61,066 bases of DNA from an uncultured Eubacteriales bacterium (lineage in GTDB: Bacteria; Bacillota; Clostridia; Christensenellales; Aristaeellaceae). Every line of letters begins with the position of its first letter. The first letter of the stretch is position 1. The position numbers were made by a program, and so were the translations under genes. Positions 9,190-17,491 of this stretch are shown in pieces. Location: the NCBI GenBank assembly GCA_902789795.1, contig CADAPM010000011.1, positions 1 to 61,066 on the forward strand, read 5' to 3'. Under the pieces are notes generated by a model, which saw only the letters and a list, made by a program, of their open reading frames with translations, ran no database searches and was not told the origin of the DNA.

Positions 9190-9218
9190 ATTTTATCATA
9201 GAAACCCCGGCGGGTCAA
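9190..9218 (-). promoter_or_regulatory. Promoter of transglutaminase-CvpA-lipase operon
   Basis: On the minus strand TTGACC (9213-9218), 17 bases, TAAAAT (9190-9195), 46 bases before the GTG start. Confidence 0.75.
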
Positions 9219-9281
9219 TCGACACGCGGCGGTCTGGGGGATGTCCGTTCTGGACCATTCCGTCTTTTTTTCCAAATCCCC

Positions 9282-9311
9282 TGTACAAAACTGTGTCGGA
9301 TATGTTATAGT
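9282..9311 (+). promoter_or_regulatory. Probable promoter of GH3 gene
   Basis: TGTACA (9282-9287), 18 bases, TATAGT (9306-9311). It leaves a leader of about 80 bases. Confidence 0.55.
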
Positions 9312-9399
9312 TATTGCCGCAATAATCATGCCGCGCAGAATGATCCGGTATGAAGAACATATCGGTCGCTGGAGACGGCGTGAATAAGGAGCAACGAGT

Positions 9400-11826
9400 A
9401 TGAAGCATGAGGACATTATCTCCCAACTGACCCTGGAAGAAAAATGCCACCTCCTGTCGGGGCGGGATTTCTGGCAGACCCAGAGCGTGAAGCGCCTGGG
9501 CGTGGGGAACATGACCCTGTCTGACGGCCCCCACGGCATCCGCAAGCAGGAGGGCGCTGGCGACCAGCTGGGCCTGAACGGCTCCCTGCCGGCCACCTGC
9601 TACCCCACCGCGGCCACCATGGCCAACAGCTGGGACCCCGAGCTGGGCGAGCAGCTGGGCGAGCACCTGGGCGCGGAGGCGGCCAGCCAGGACGTGTGCG
9701 TTCTGCTGGGCCCGGGGCTGAACATCAAGCGCAACCCCTTCTGCGGCCGCAACTTTGAATACTTCTCCGAAGACCCCTATCTGGCGGGCAAGATGGCGGC
9801 GGGCTACATCCGCGGCATCCAGAAGAACGGCGTTTCCGCCTGCCCCAAGCACTTTGCCGCCAACAACACGGAATTGAGGCGCATGGCGTCCAACTCCGTC
9901 ATGGATGAGCGCACCCTGCGCGAGATCTACCTGACCAACTTCGAGATCGCCGTGCGCGAGGGGCACCCGAAGTCCATCATGAGCTCCTACAACATGGTGA
10001 ATGGCGTGTACGCCAACGAGAACGCCCACCTGCTGCAGGAGATCCTGCGCGACACCTGGGGCTTTGACGGCTTCGTGGTCTCCGACTGGGGCGCCTGCAA
10101 CGACTTCGTGGACGGCGTGCGCGCCGGCTCCCACCTGGAAATGCCCACCACCGGCGGCGACAGCCCCAACCAGCTGATGAAGGCCGTGTACGAGGGTCGC
10201 ATCAGCGAGGATGAAGTGGACGTCCGTGTGGATGAGCTGCTGGACGTGATACTGTCCACCCGCAAGGCCGTGGACCCGCTGAAGGGCAAGCCCTTCGACA
10301 AGGAGGCCCATCACCGCTTCGCCATGAAGTGCAGCGAGGAGTCCATCGTCCTGCTCAAGAACGAGGGCGGCATCCTGCCCCTGAAGAAGGGCGCGAAGGT
10401 GGCCGTCATCGGTGAGTTCGCCCAGAAGGCGCGCTACCAGGGCGCCGGCTCCTCCGTGGTCAACTGCACCAAGCTGGACAACACCATGGACGTGATCAAG
10501 GACTACGCCTTCGACGTGGCGGGCTTCGCGCCTGCGTATCCGCGCCACGGCGCGCCGGATCAGGCCCTGATCGCCGAGGCGGCGGAGCTGGCGAAGAAGG
10601 CGGATTATGTGCTCATGTACATCGGCCTGGACGAGATCGCCGAGTCCGAGGGCCTGGACCGCAGCACCCTGGCCCTGCCCGAGTGCCAGACCCAGGCGCT
10701 GAAGGCCGTGGCCCAGGCGAACCCCAACGTGATCGTGGTCATGTCCGCCGGTTCCGCGGTGGAGATGCCCTGGCTCGACCAGTGCAAGGCCCTGGTGCAC
10801 GGCTACCTGTGCGGCCAGGCCGGCGCAGGCGCGGTGCTCAAGGTGATCCTGGGCGACGTGAACCCCTCCGGCAAGCTGAGCGAGAGCTACCCGGTCAAGT
10901 ACGAGGACTGCTCCTCCGCGCCCTACTTCCCGGCCAAGGAGCGCAGCGTGGAATACCGCGAGGGCCTCTATGTGGGCTACCGCTACTATGAGACGGCCCA
11001 GGTGCCCGTCACCTTCCCCTTCGGCTTCGGCCTCTCCTACACCACCTTTGAATACAGCGATCTGAAGGCCACGGACAAGGAAGTCACCTTCACCCTGACC
11101 AACACCGGCTCCCGCGACGGCGCGGAAGTGGCGCAGCTGTACGTGCACGCCAAGGCGCCCAGCGTCTACCGCCCCGCGAAGGAGCTCAAGGGCTTCGCCA
11201 AGGTCTTCCTGAAGGCGGGCGAGAGCCGCCAGGTGACCATCCCGCTGGACGACAAGGCCTTCCGCTACTGGAACGACAAGACGGACAAGTTTGAGGTGGA
11301 CGGCGGCGAGTACACGCTGATGGTCGGCGCTTCCGTGGCGGATATCCGCCTCTGCGCAGACGTGACCGTGCAGGGCACCGACGCGCCGAAGTGCGAAGAC
11401 CTGAGCAAGCTGCCCAGCTATGCCAGCGGCAATATCAAGGCCGTGTCCGACGCGGAATTCACCGCCCTGCTGGGCCACGATATCCCCGACGGCAAGTGGA
11501 GCGGCACCATCCAGCCCAACGACGCCATCGCCCAGCTCTACTACGCCAAGAGCCTGAAAGCGCGCCTGGTGTGGAAGATCATGGACGGCATGCTCAAAAA
11601 GTCCATCGAAAAGGGCACGCCGGATCTGAACATCACCTTCATCTACAACATGCCCATCCGTGCCATCGGCAAGATGGCGGGTGGCATGGTGAGCCAGGAG
11701 ATGTGCGACGGCATCCTGGACATCGTGAACGGCCATGCCATCGGCTTCTTCAAGGGCCTGGGCAAGCTGATCGGCGGCTTCTTCAAGCAGCAGAAGATCG
11801 CCAAGAAAGCCAAAGCCCTGGAATAA
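9400..11826 (+). CDS. Glycoside hydrolase family 3 beta-glucosidase-like enzyme
   Basis: An 808-residue cytoplasmic enzyme. It has the GH3 N-terminal barrel (LTLEEKCHLLSG, LSDGPHGIRKQ), the nucleophile Asp229 in GFDGFVVSDWGA, a C-terminal alpha/beta sandwich (ESIVLLKNEGGILPLK), and a fibronectin-III-like domain (DGAEVAQLYVHA). It is expected to release beta-linked glucose or related sugars from oligosaccharides. About 130 further residues after the FnIII domain (from about residue 675) are not part of the standard architecture and end in a Lys-rich, possibly amphipathic tail. It is a single-gene unit with its own promoter and terminator; the RBS is GGAG 8 bases upstream. Confidence 0.93.
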   Translation: MKHEDIISQLTLEEKCHLLSGRDFWQTQSVKRLGVGNMTLSDGPHGIRKQEGAGDQLGLNGSLPATCYPTAATMANSWDPELGEQLGEHLGAEAASQDVCVLLGPGLNIKRNPFCGRNFEYFSEDPYLAGKMAAGYIRGIQKNGVSACPKHFAANNTELRRMASNSVMDERTLREIYLTNFEIAVREGHPKSIMSSYNMVNGVYANENAHLLQEILRDTWGFDGFVVSDWGACNDFVDGVRAGSHLEMPTTGGDSPNQLMKAVYEGRISEDEVDVRVDELLDVILSTRKAVDPLKGKPFDKEAHHRFAMKCSEESIVLLKNEGGILPLKKGAKVAVIGEFAQKARYQGAGSSVVNCTKLDNTMDVIKDYAFDVAGFAPAYPRHGAPDQALIAEAAELAKKADYVLMYIGLDEIAESEGLDRSTLALPECQTQALKAVAQANPNVIVVMSAGSAVEMPWLDQCKALVHGYLCGQAGAGAVLKVILGDVNPSGKLSESYPVKYEDCSSAPYFPAKERSVEYREGLYVGYRYYETAQVPVTFPFGFGLSYTTFEYSDLKATDKEVTFTLTNTGSRDGAEVAQLYVHAKAPSVYRPAKELKGFAKVFLKAGESRQVTIPLDDKAFRYWNDKTDKFEVDGGEYTLMVGASVADIRLCADVTVQGTDAPKCEDLSKLPSYASGNIKAVSDAEFTALLGHDIPDGKWSGTIQPNDAIAQLYYAKSLKARLVWKIMDGMLKKSIEKGTPDLNITFIYNMPIRAIGKMAGGMVSQEMCDGILDIVNGHAIGFFKGLGKLIGGFFKQQKIAKKAKALE

Positions 11827-11840
11827 AACCAGGTTTTTAC

Positions 11841-11870
11841 AAAAAGAGACGGGTCCGCCCGTCTCTTTTT
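11841..11870 (+). terminator. Terminator of GH3 gene
   Basis: AAAAAGAGACGGG pairs with CCCGTCTCTTTTT across a 4-base loop. Confidence 0.92.
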
Positions 11871-11970
11871 ACATCTTTCAGCGTGATAACGCACCGGAAA
11901 TGTGTTATACTGTTCCCGTAATCCTGGCAGGTAAGCTGCTGCTGTGCAGCGGAAAACGGAGGGAACCGGA

Positions 11971-12522
11971 ATGAAAAGGATCCTGGCACTCGCATTATGC
12001 CTGGCGCTCATGCTGCCGGCCGCTTCGGCCCTGGCGGCGGGGGATATAATGGGCACCCTGGCCGGTCTCAATTGGAGCTACAGCAGCGGCGCGGGCGGCT
12101 GGTCCACAGACCTGCGCATCCGCGCGGACGGCTCCTTCAGCGGGGCGTTCCACGACAGCGAGATCGGTGAGAGCGGCGAGGGCTACCCCTTCGGCACGGT
12201 CTATACCTGCTCCTTCACCGGCCGGATGAGCCTGGCGGGGCAGGCGGGCGAAAACTGCTGGCGCATCCGCATCGACGCGCTGACCCCGGACCAGGGCCAG
12301 GCCGAGACCATCGAGGACGGCGTCCGCTATGTGGCTGCGGCCCCCTACGGGCTCAGCGCGGGGGATGAGATGCTGCTCTACGCCCCCGGTACGCCGGTCA
12401 GCGCCCTGTCGAACGACATGGCCTACTGGGCGCACATCTGGCTGCAGGACGAGCCCTCCGCCGCGCTGGAGACCTGGTTTCTGTGGAGCGAGCTGAACGG
12501 CAGCGGATTCGTGGGAGAATAA
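11971..12522 (+). CDS. Small secreted protein of unknown function
   Basis: A 183-residue protein with a clear signal peptide (MKRILALALCLALMLPAASA, cut after ALA). The mature part is about 160 residues, acidic and rich in Gly, Trp and Ser, and looks all-beta (GTLAGLNWSYSSGAGGW, SFTGRMSLAG). I recognise no family. The ATG at 11971 is preferred because GGAGGG lies 8 bases upstream; an earlier in-frame ATG at 11944 lacks one. A TATACT box at 11906-11911 may belong to its promoter, with no convincing -35. Its transcript probably ends in the hairpin inside the heptad repeat element that follows. Confidence 0.75.
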   Translation: MKRILALALCLALMLPAASALAAGDIMGTLAGLNWSYSSGAGGWSTDLRIRADGSFSGAFHDSEIGESGEGYPFGTVYTCSFTGRMSLAGQAGENCWRIRIDALTPDQGQAETIEDGVRYVAAAPYGLSAGDEMLLYAPGTPVSALSNDMAYWAHIWLQDEPSAALETWFLWSELNGSGFVGE

Positions 12523-12525
12523 GAC

Positions 12526-12660
12526 AATTCGGAGTTCGGAATTCGGAATGCGGAATTAAATGATAAAAAGCGCTGGCTTCGCCGGCGCTTTTTGATGCTG
12601 CCCTCCGGGCATCCTCAAAGCATTATCTAATTCCGCATTCCGAATTCCGCATTCCTAATT
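12526..12660. repeat. Heptad-armed inverted-repeat element B
   Basis: The left arm is five 7-bp units (AATTCGG, AGTTCGG, AATTCGG, AATGCGG, AATTAAA; 12526-12560). The right arm read on the minus strand is AATTAGG, AATGCGG, AATTCGG, AATGCGG, AATTAGA (12626-12660). Between them lie two hairpins: a 13-bp stem at 12565-12593 and a shorter one at about 12599-12611 (TGCCC/GGGCA). It belongs to a family of five such elements in this window. The right arm supplies the last codon and stop of the ACT-domain gene. Confidence 0.85.
12565..12593. terminator. Hairpin inside element B, likely terminator
   Basis: AAAAAGCGCTGGC pairs with GCCGGCGCTTTTT across a 3-base loop. A/T tracts on both sides allow it to work in both directions between converging genes. 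Confidence 0.8.
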
Positions 12661-13020
12661 AACCTCGTATCCCTCTTTCTCCAGCGCTTCCAAGGCCCGG
12701 TCCAGGTTTTCCTTCTTGACCAGGATGTAGTCGGTGTTAAAGGTCGAAACGGCGAAGATGCCGATATTCCGGGCGGCGAGGATGGCGGAGATCCGGGCCA
12801 GGATGCCCACCAGGGAGAAGTCCAGCACGCCCTCGATGCGGAAGGCCCGCCAGCCGTCGCTGCGGGCGAGGGTGCGGGCCGGCGCGGCCTCCGTCTCGCA
12901 GACCAGGGAGAGCTCTTCGTCGGTCTTTCCGATAAAGCAGAGACCGGCCTTCAGGTCGATATCCGCGGCGTCCGCCACCTGGCAGATGGTCAGTTCAGCG
13001 TCCAGCACTTTCAGCTTCAT
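12655..13020 (-). CDS. ACT domain-containing protein
   Basis: A 121-residue protein of two ACT-like halves. The C-terminal half has the pattern VGILARISAILAARNIGIFAVSTF then TDYILVKKENLDRALEAL, as in the aspartokinase/CASTOR-type amino-acid-binding ACT fold. It is probably a small ligand-sensing or amino-acid-binding regulator; the ligand is unknown. The start at 13020 has GGAGGAAC upstream. The final Asn codon and the TAG stop are made by the right arm of repeat element B, so the present C-terminus was shaped by the element. Confidence 0.82.
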   Translation of the reverse strand: MKLKVLDAELTICQVADAADIDLKAGLCFIGKTDEELSLVCETEAAPARTLARSDGWRAFRIEGVLDFSLVGILARISAILAARNIGIFAVSTFNTDYILVKKENLDRALEALEKEGYEVN

Positions 13021-13104
13021 GGCGTTCCTCCGGGCGGTCGTTTTATCTATTCTACCACAGCCGGGAGCGTCCGGCAATCTTCAATCACATACTGTTCCGC
13101 TTGG

Positions 13105-13133
13105 TTGAAGGATTTGAAAATCGGGAGTATAAT
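13105..13133 (+). promoter_or_regulatory. Promoter of Tat redox protein gene
   Basis: TTGAAG (13105-13110), 17 bases, TATAAT (13128-13133). A small hairpin (CCTTTCGCC / GGCGGAAAGG) follows in the leader. Confidence 0.8.
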
Positions 13134-13185
13134 AATCAAAGACGGTCCTTTCGCCCTGAGGCGGAAAGGGAAAGGAGGAAATCAT

Positions 13186-14118
13186 ATGTCTAACAAAGAA
13201 CTGGATCGCCGTTCATTCCTGAAGGGCCTGGGTGCCGGCGCTGCGAGCTTCGCGGTGGCCAGCATGCTGCCCGCTGTGCCTGCTCTGGCGGACGATCCTG
13301 CGATCCCTGAGCATCCCTGGACCTGGCATCCCATCGACAAGCAGAAGGCGCTGGAGTACACCTACAAGCGCTGGTACCAGGTGGGCGGCTGCGGCGGCGG
13401 TGCCGTCGCGGGCATCATGGAGCTGCTGGCGGAGGAGTACGGCTATCCCTATAACATGATCCCGGCCAAGACCATGTCCCTGGCCGCGGGCGGCTACGGC
13501 TGCCAGACCCTGTGCGGCGCGCTGGCGGGCGCCTGCATGATGATCGGCTTCTTCTGCGAGCCTGCGGTGGCCGGCCAGCTGCGCAACCAGCTGTTCGACT
13601 GGTACCGCAAGGAGCCCTTCCCCACCTATCAGCCTGAATACAAGGCCATCACCACCGTGGCGGAGGACATCACCTGCAACGCTTCCGTCAACAAGTTCAT
13701 GAAGGCCAACAACCTGCAGATGGGCGACGACGCCCGCAAGGCCCGCTGCGCGGCGCTGACCGGCGAGGTCGTGTGCAAGACCATCGAGCTCTTGAACATC
13801 CAGTACGGCTATGAAGAGGCCGCTCCCGTGGTCGAGGAAGCCGCTCCCGAACTGGCCGCCAACGAGTACATCGGCACCAGCTCCACCAGCCGCGGCGAGC
13901 TGAAGGTCAAGGTGACCATGGACGGCGACAAGATCGCGAAGATCGAAGTGCTGAGCAGCAGCGAGACCCCCGGCATCTGCGACCCCGCGATGAACACCAT
14001 CCCCGACGCCATCGTCAAGGCCCAGTCTGCCTCTGTGGACGCCGTGTCCGGCGCGACCGAGACCTCCAAGGCCATCATGGCGGCTGTGGAAGACGCCCTG
14101 AGCCAGATCAAGAAATAA
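13186..14118 (+). CDS. Tat-exported C_GCAxxG_C_C redox protein with FMN-binding domain
   Basis: A 310-residue exported protein. It has a twin-arginine signal (LDRRSFLKGLG, then a hydrophobic stretch ending PALA). A Cys-rich domain (about 60-200) with GGCGGG, GYGCQTLCGALAGA and later single cysteines matches the C_GCAxxG_C_C family of putative redox-active, metal-binding proteins. After a Glu/Pro/Ala linker (EEAAPVVEEAAPEL) comes an FMN-binding domain with VDAVSGATETS, the site where flavin transferase ApbE attaches FMN to a Thr/Ser. It probably carries electrons outside the membrane; the partner is unknown. The RBS AAAGGAGG is strong, and a promoter and terminator frame it as a single-gene unit. 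Confidence 0.85.
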   Translation: MSNKELDRRSFLKGLGAGAASFAVASMLPAVPALADDPAIPEHPWTWHPIDKQKALEYTYKRWYQVGGCGGGAVAGIMELLAEEYGYPYNMIPAKTMSLAAGGYGCQTLCGALAGACMMIGFFCEPAVAGQLRNQLFDWYRKEPFPTYQPEYKAITTVAEDITCNASVNKFMKANNLQMGDDARKARCAALTGEVVCKTIELLNIQYGYEEAAPVVEEAAPELAANEYIGTSSTSRGELKVKVTMDGDKIAKIEVLSSSETPGICDPAMNTIPDAIVKAQSASVDAVSGATETSKAIMAAVEDALSQIKK

Positions 14119-14135
14119 TAACCCCATCAATCCCG

Positions 14136-14163
14136 GAAGCCGCCCGTTGGGCGGCTTCTTTCA
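14136..14163 (+). terminator. Terminator of Tat redox gene
   Basis: GAAGCCGCCC and GGGCGGCTTC with a 3-base loop are followed by a T-rich run. Confidence 0.88.
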
Positions 14164-14242
14164 ATGCCGGGAGACAAACTGTAACCCCAGGGGTTTTGAA
14201 GAGGGACGTGTTCCCCTGTCGAAGCTGAGCGAAAGCCTTATC

Positions 14243-14272
14243 TTGACATTTGTTTCACCGGGGAAGTATACT
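14243..14272 (+). promoter_or_regulatory. Promoter of altronate pathway genes
   Basis: TTGACA (14243-14248), 18 bases, TATACT (14267-14272), 50 bases before the tagaturonate reductase start. Confidence 0.75.
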
Positions 14273-14322
14273 GTGGGGAGGAATATAACACTTCCTGTGA
14301 AAGCAGAAGGAGGGCGGTCACT

Positions 14323-15813
14323 ATGGCTCAACTGAATTATGAGGTACTGAAGGCTTCCGGCTATAAGGGATACATCCTTGAAAAGGCGCCGGAGAAGGTG
14401 ATGCAGTTCGGCGAAGGCAATTTCCTGCGCGCCTTTGTGGACGATTTCATCGACATCGCCAACGAAAAGTCCGGCTATAACGGCAAGGTGGTGCTGGTGC
14501 AGCCCATCGCACCGGGCCTGGCGGACCTGATCAACGCGCAGGAGGGCCTGTACACCCTGTACCTGCGCGGCAGCGAAAAGGGCGTCAAGGTGGATGACAA
14601 GCGCGTCATCTCCGCCTGCAGCCGCTGCCTGAACCCCTACGGCGAGTGGGACAAGGTGCTGGACTTTGCCAAGAGCGACGACCTGGAGATCATCGTCTCC
14701 AACACCACCGAGGCGGGCATCGTGCACGACACGGAGAGCGCCTTCGGCCAGAACCCGCCGATCTCTTTCCCGGCGAAACTCACCCGCGTACTGTACGAGC
14801 GCTTCACCGCGGGCAAGAAGGGCATCATCATGCTGTCCTGCGAGCTCATCGACAACAACGGCAAGGAGCTGCTCAAGTGCGTCAACCAGTACATCGACGA
14901 CTGGAAGCTCTCGGACGAGTTCCGCGCCTGGGTCAACAACGAGAACATCTTCTGCTCCACCCTGGTGGACCGCATCGTGCCCGGCCGCATCCGCGACCCG
15001 CAGGAGGTCGCCCGCCTGAACGAGCAGAACGGCTATGAGGACCCGCTGACCGACGTGGGCGAGGTCTTCGGCATCTGGGTCATCGAGGGCCCGGAGGGGC
15101 TGGAGGACCGCCTGCCCTTCAAGGCCGCGGGCGTGCCCGTGATCGTGGTGCCCGACGTGACCCCCTACAAGAAGCGGAAGGTGCGCATCCTGAACGGTGC
15201 GCACACCGGCTTCGTGCTCGGCGCGTACCTGGCGGGCTTCGACATCGTGCGCGACTGCATGCATGACGACACCGTGCGCGGGTTCATGAACAAGATGCTC
15301 AACGAGGAGGTCATTCCCACCCTGCCGCTGGACAAGAAGGACCTGGACGACTTCGCCGCGGCGGTGCAGGACCGCTTCAACAACCCCTTCGTGAACCACG
15401 AGCTCATGAGCATCTCCCTGAACTCCACCTCCAAGTGGCGCGCCCGCAACATGCCCACCTTCCTGGACTATGTGGAGAAAAACGGCCAGCTGCCCAAGTG
15501 CCTGACCGCGAGCCTGGCGGCGTACATCGCCTTCTATTCCAACGACATCCAGGAGCTCAACGACAAGGGCCTGGTCTGCCGCCGCCCGAAGGGCAACGAC
15601 TACGTGGTCTCCGACGACCGCTGGGTGCTGGAATTCTACGCCGCCCGCAAGGACGCCGCCCCTGAAGCTCTGGTGCACGATGTGCTGACCAACGAGCAGA
15701 TGTGGGGCCAGGACCTGACCCAGGTCCCCGGCCTCGAGCCTGAGATCGTCCGCATCCTCAAGCTCATCCGCGAAAAGGGAGCGCTGGAAGCGTATAAAGA
15801 GGCTATTGCGTAA
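14323..15813 (+). CDS. uxaB: Tagaturonate reductase (altronate oxidoreductase)
   Basis: A 496-residue member of the mannitol dehydrogenase family. It begins EKVMQFGEGNFLRAFVDDFID, has VSNTTEAGI in the Rossmann part and PDVTPYKKRKVRILNGAHTG, the C-terminal catalytic region with the family's Lys and Asn/His. It reduces tagaturonate to altronate with NADH in galacturonate breakdown. Altronate dehydratase and KDPG aldolase genes follow in the same direction. Glucuronate isomerase (UxaC) and KDG kinase are not in the window. The RBS GGAGG is good. A repeat element lies in the gap to the next gene. Confidence 0.93.
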   Translation: MAQLNYEVLKASGYKGYILEKAPEKVMQFGEGNFLRAFVDDFIDIANEKSGYNGKVVLVQPIAPGLADLINAQEGLYTLYLRGSEKGVKVDDKRVISACSRCLNPYGEWDKVLDFAKSDDLEIIVSNTTEAGIVHDTESAFGQNPPISFPAKLTRVLYERFTAGKKGIIMLSCELIDNNGKELLKCVNQYIDDWKLSDEFRAWVNNENIFCSTLVDRIVPGRIRDPQEVARLNEQNGYEDPLTDVGEVFGIWVIEGPEGLEDRLPFKAAGVPVIVVPDVTPYKKRKVRILNGAHTGFVLGAYLAGFDIVRDCMHDDTVRGFMNKMLNEEVIPTLPLDKKDLDDFAAAVQDRFNNPFVNHELMSISLNSTSKWRARNMPTFLDYVEKNGQLPKCLTASLAAYIAFYSNDIQELNDKGLVCRRPKGNDYVVSDDRWVLEFYAARKDAAPEALVHDVLTNEQMWGQDLTQVPGLEPEIVRILKLIREKGALEAYKEAIA

Positions 15814-15832
15814 AATCGATTACGTTTTCATA

Positions 15833-15989
15833 AGTGTGAAGAGTGAAGTGTGAAGAGTGGAGTGAAGGAAAAAACTCTTCACCTTCGGTTCAGAGTTTTC
15901 AGGTTTTTGTTAGATCGTGCAAATAGAAGGAAACTGCGCTTGCGCAGTTTCTTCCACCACTTCACTCTCCACTCTTCACACTCCACACT
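15833..15989. repeat. Heptad-armed inverted-repeat element C
   Basis: The left arm is AGTGTGA, AGAGTGA, AGTGTGA, AGAGTGG, AGTGAAG (15833-15867). The right arm on the minus strand is AGTGTGG, AGTGTGA, AGAGTGG, AGAGTGA, AGTGGTG (15955-15989). Inside are two hairpins: AAAACTCT/AGAGTTTT (15871-15899) and a perfect 10-bp stem GAAACTGCGC/GCGCAGTTTC (15930-15951). It sits between two co-directional catabolic genes and ends 7 bases before the RBS of altronate dehydratase. Confidence 0.88.
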
Positions 15990-16006
15990 TGATTTGGAGG
16001 TTTCTC

Positions 16007-17491
16007 TTGAACAGACTATTAAAGATCACTCCCCGCGACATGGTCGCGGTGGCGCTGGAGCCGCTGAAGGCGGGGGAGAACGTGGCTTATGGCGGCGGGG
16101 AGATCGCCCTGACCGAAGACCTGCCCATGGGGCATAAAGTGGCCCTGCGGGACATCAAAGAGGGCGAGCCGGTCATCAAGTACGGCTATCCCATCGGGCG
16201 GGCGCTGGCGGATATTCCTGCCGGCGCGCATGTGCACACCCACAACCTGAAGACCCTGCTTTCCGGCGAGCTGGAATACACCTGGAACCCCATCGAGGTG
16301 CCAGAGAAGCACCTGCCGCCGCGCACCTTCATGGGCTATCCGCGGGCGGACCGCCGGCCCGGCATCCGCAACGAGCTGTGGATCATCCCCACTGTCGGCT
16401 GCGTGAACGACGTGGCCAAGACGCTGGCGCAGATGGCGCAGGACCTGGTGGGCGGGAGCATCGAAGGCGTGTACGCCTTCACCCACCCCTACGGCTGCTC
16501 CCAGCTGGCGCTGGACCAGGACAACACGCGCAAGGCCCTGGCGGACTTTGCCGTGCATCCCAACGCGGGCGGCGTGCTGCTCCTGGGCCTGGGCTGCGAG
16601 AACAGCGGCATCGCCCAGATCACGCCCTACATGGGGGACTATGACGAGAGCCGCGTGCGCATGCTGGTGTGCCAGAGCGTGGAGGACGAGCTGGCCGCAG
16701 GCATGGAGCTGATCCAGGAGCTGGCGGCCAAGATGCGCGGGGACAAGCGCGTGCCCTGCCCGGCGGACCAGCTGGTGGTCGGCCTCAAGTGCGGCGGCTC
16801 GGACGGCCTGTCCGGCATCACCGCGAACCCCACCATCGGCGTGTTCTCGGACCTGCTGACGGCCATGGGCGGCAGCACCATTCTGACCGAAGTGCCCGAG
16901 ATGTTCGGCGCGGAGACCATCCTCATGTCCCGCTGCGGCACGGAGGAGCTCTTCCAGAAGACGGTGCACCTGATCAACGACTTCAAGGGCTATTTCGAGA
17001 GCTATCACATGCCCGTGTACGAGAACCCGTCTCCCGGCAACAAGGCGGGCGGCATCACCACCCTGGAGGACAAGGCCCTGGGCTGCACCCAGAAGTCCGG
17101 TTCCTCCGCGGTCAAGGGCGTCCTCGGCTATGCCGAGCGCGTCACCGCCCCCGGATTGAACCTGCTGAGCGCGCCGGGCAACGACCTGGTCGCGTCCACG
17201 GCCCTTGCCGCCAGCGGCGCGCAGCTGGTGCTCTTCTCCACCGGCCGCGGCACGCCCTTCGGCAGCCCCGTGCCCACCATCAAGATCGCGTCCAACACGC
17301 CCCTGGCCACGAAAAAGCACAACTGGATCGACTTCAACGCCGGCCGCCTACTCTCCGGCATGACTCTTCCCCAGCTGGGCGAGGAGCTCATGACCCTCGT
17401 CCTCGAGATCGCCTCCGGCGAAAAGCTCGCCCGCAACGAGGAGAATGGGTTTAGGGAGATTGCGATATTTAAGCAAGGAGTAACATTGTAA
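16007..17491 (+). CDS. uxaA: Altronate dehydratase
   Basis: A 494-residue enzyme. It has an N-terminal SAF-like domain (about 1-90), then the UxaA/GarD catalytic domain with RNELWIIPTVGCVND, FTHPYGCSQL, GLGCENSGIAQ and LKCGGSDGLSGITANP. It dehydrates D-altronate to 2-keto-3-deoxygluconate. I choose the TTG at 16007 because GGAGG ends 6 bases upstream and the encoded N-terminus matches the family. The longer frame from 15917 runs through the repeat element and is not credible. The stop codon overlaps the first base of element D. Confidence 0.92.
   Translation: MNRLLKITPRDMVAVALEPLKAGENVAYGGGEIALTEDLPMGHKVALRDIKEGEPVIKYGYPIGRALADIPAGAHVHTHNLKTLLSGELEYTWNPIEVPEKHLPPRTFMGYPRADRRPGIRNELWIIPTVGCVNDVAKTLAQMAQDLVGGSIEGVYAFTHPYGCSQLALDQDNTRKALADFAVHPNAGGVLLLGLGCENSGIAQITPYMGDYDESRVRMLVCQSVEDELAAGMELIQELAAKMRGDKRVPCPADQLVVGLKCGGSDGLSGITANPTIGVFSDLLTAMGGSTILTEVPEMFGAETILMSRCGTEELFQKTVHLINDFKGYFESYHMPVYENPSPGNKAGGITTLEDKALGCTQKSGSSAVKGVLGYAERVTAPGLNLLSAPGNDLVASTALAASGAQLVLFSTGRGTPFGSPVPTIKIASNTPLATKKHNWIDFNAGRLLSGMTLPQLGEELMTLVLEIASGEKLARNEENGFREIAIFKQGVTL

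Noticed and set aside
9196-11736. 846-codon open frame opposite GH3
   Set aside because: Same reason: low-complexity His/Ala/Gly/Val translation antisense to a real enzyme gene.
15917-16006. Longer N-terminus for altronate dehydratase
   Set aside because: The extra codons translate the repeat element, and the TTG at 16007 has the only good RBS and matches the family start.
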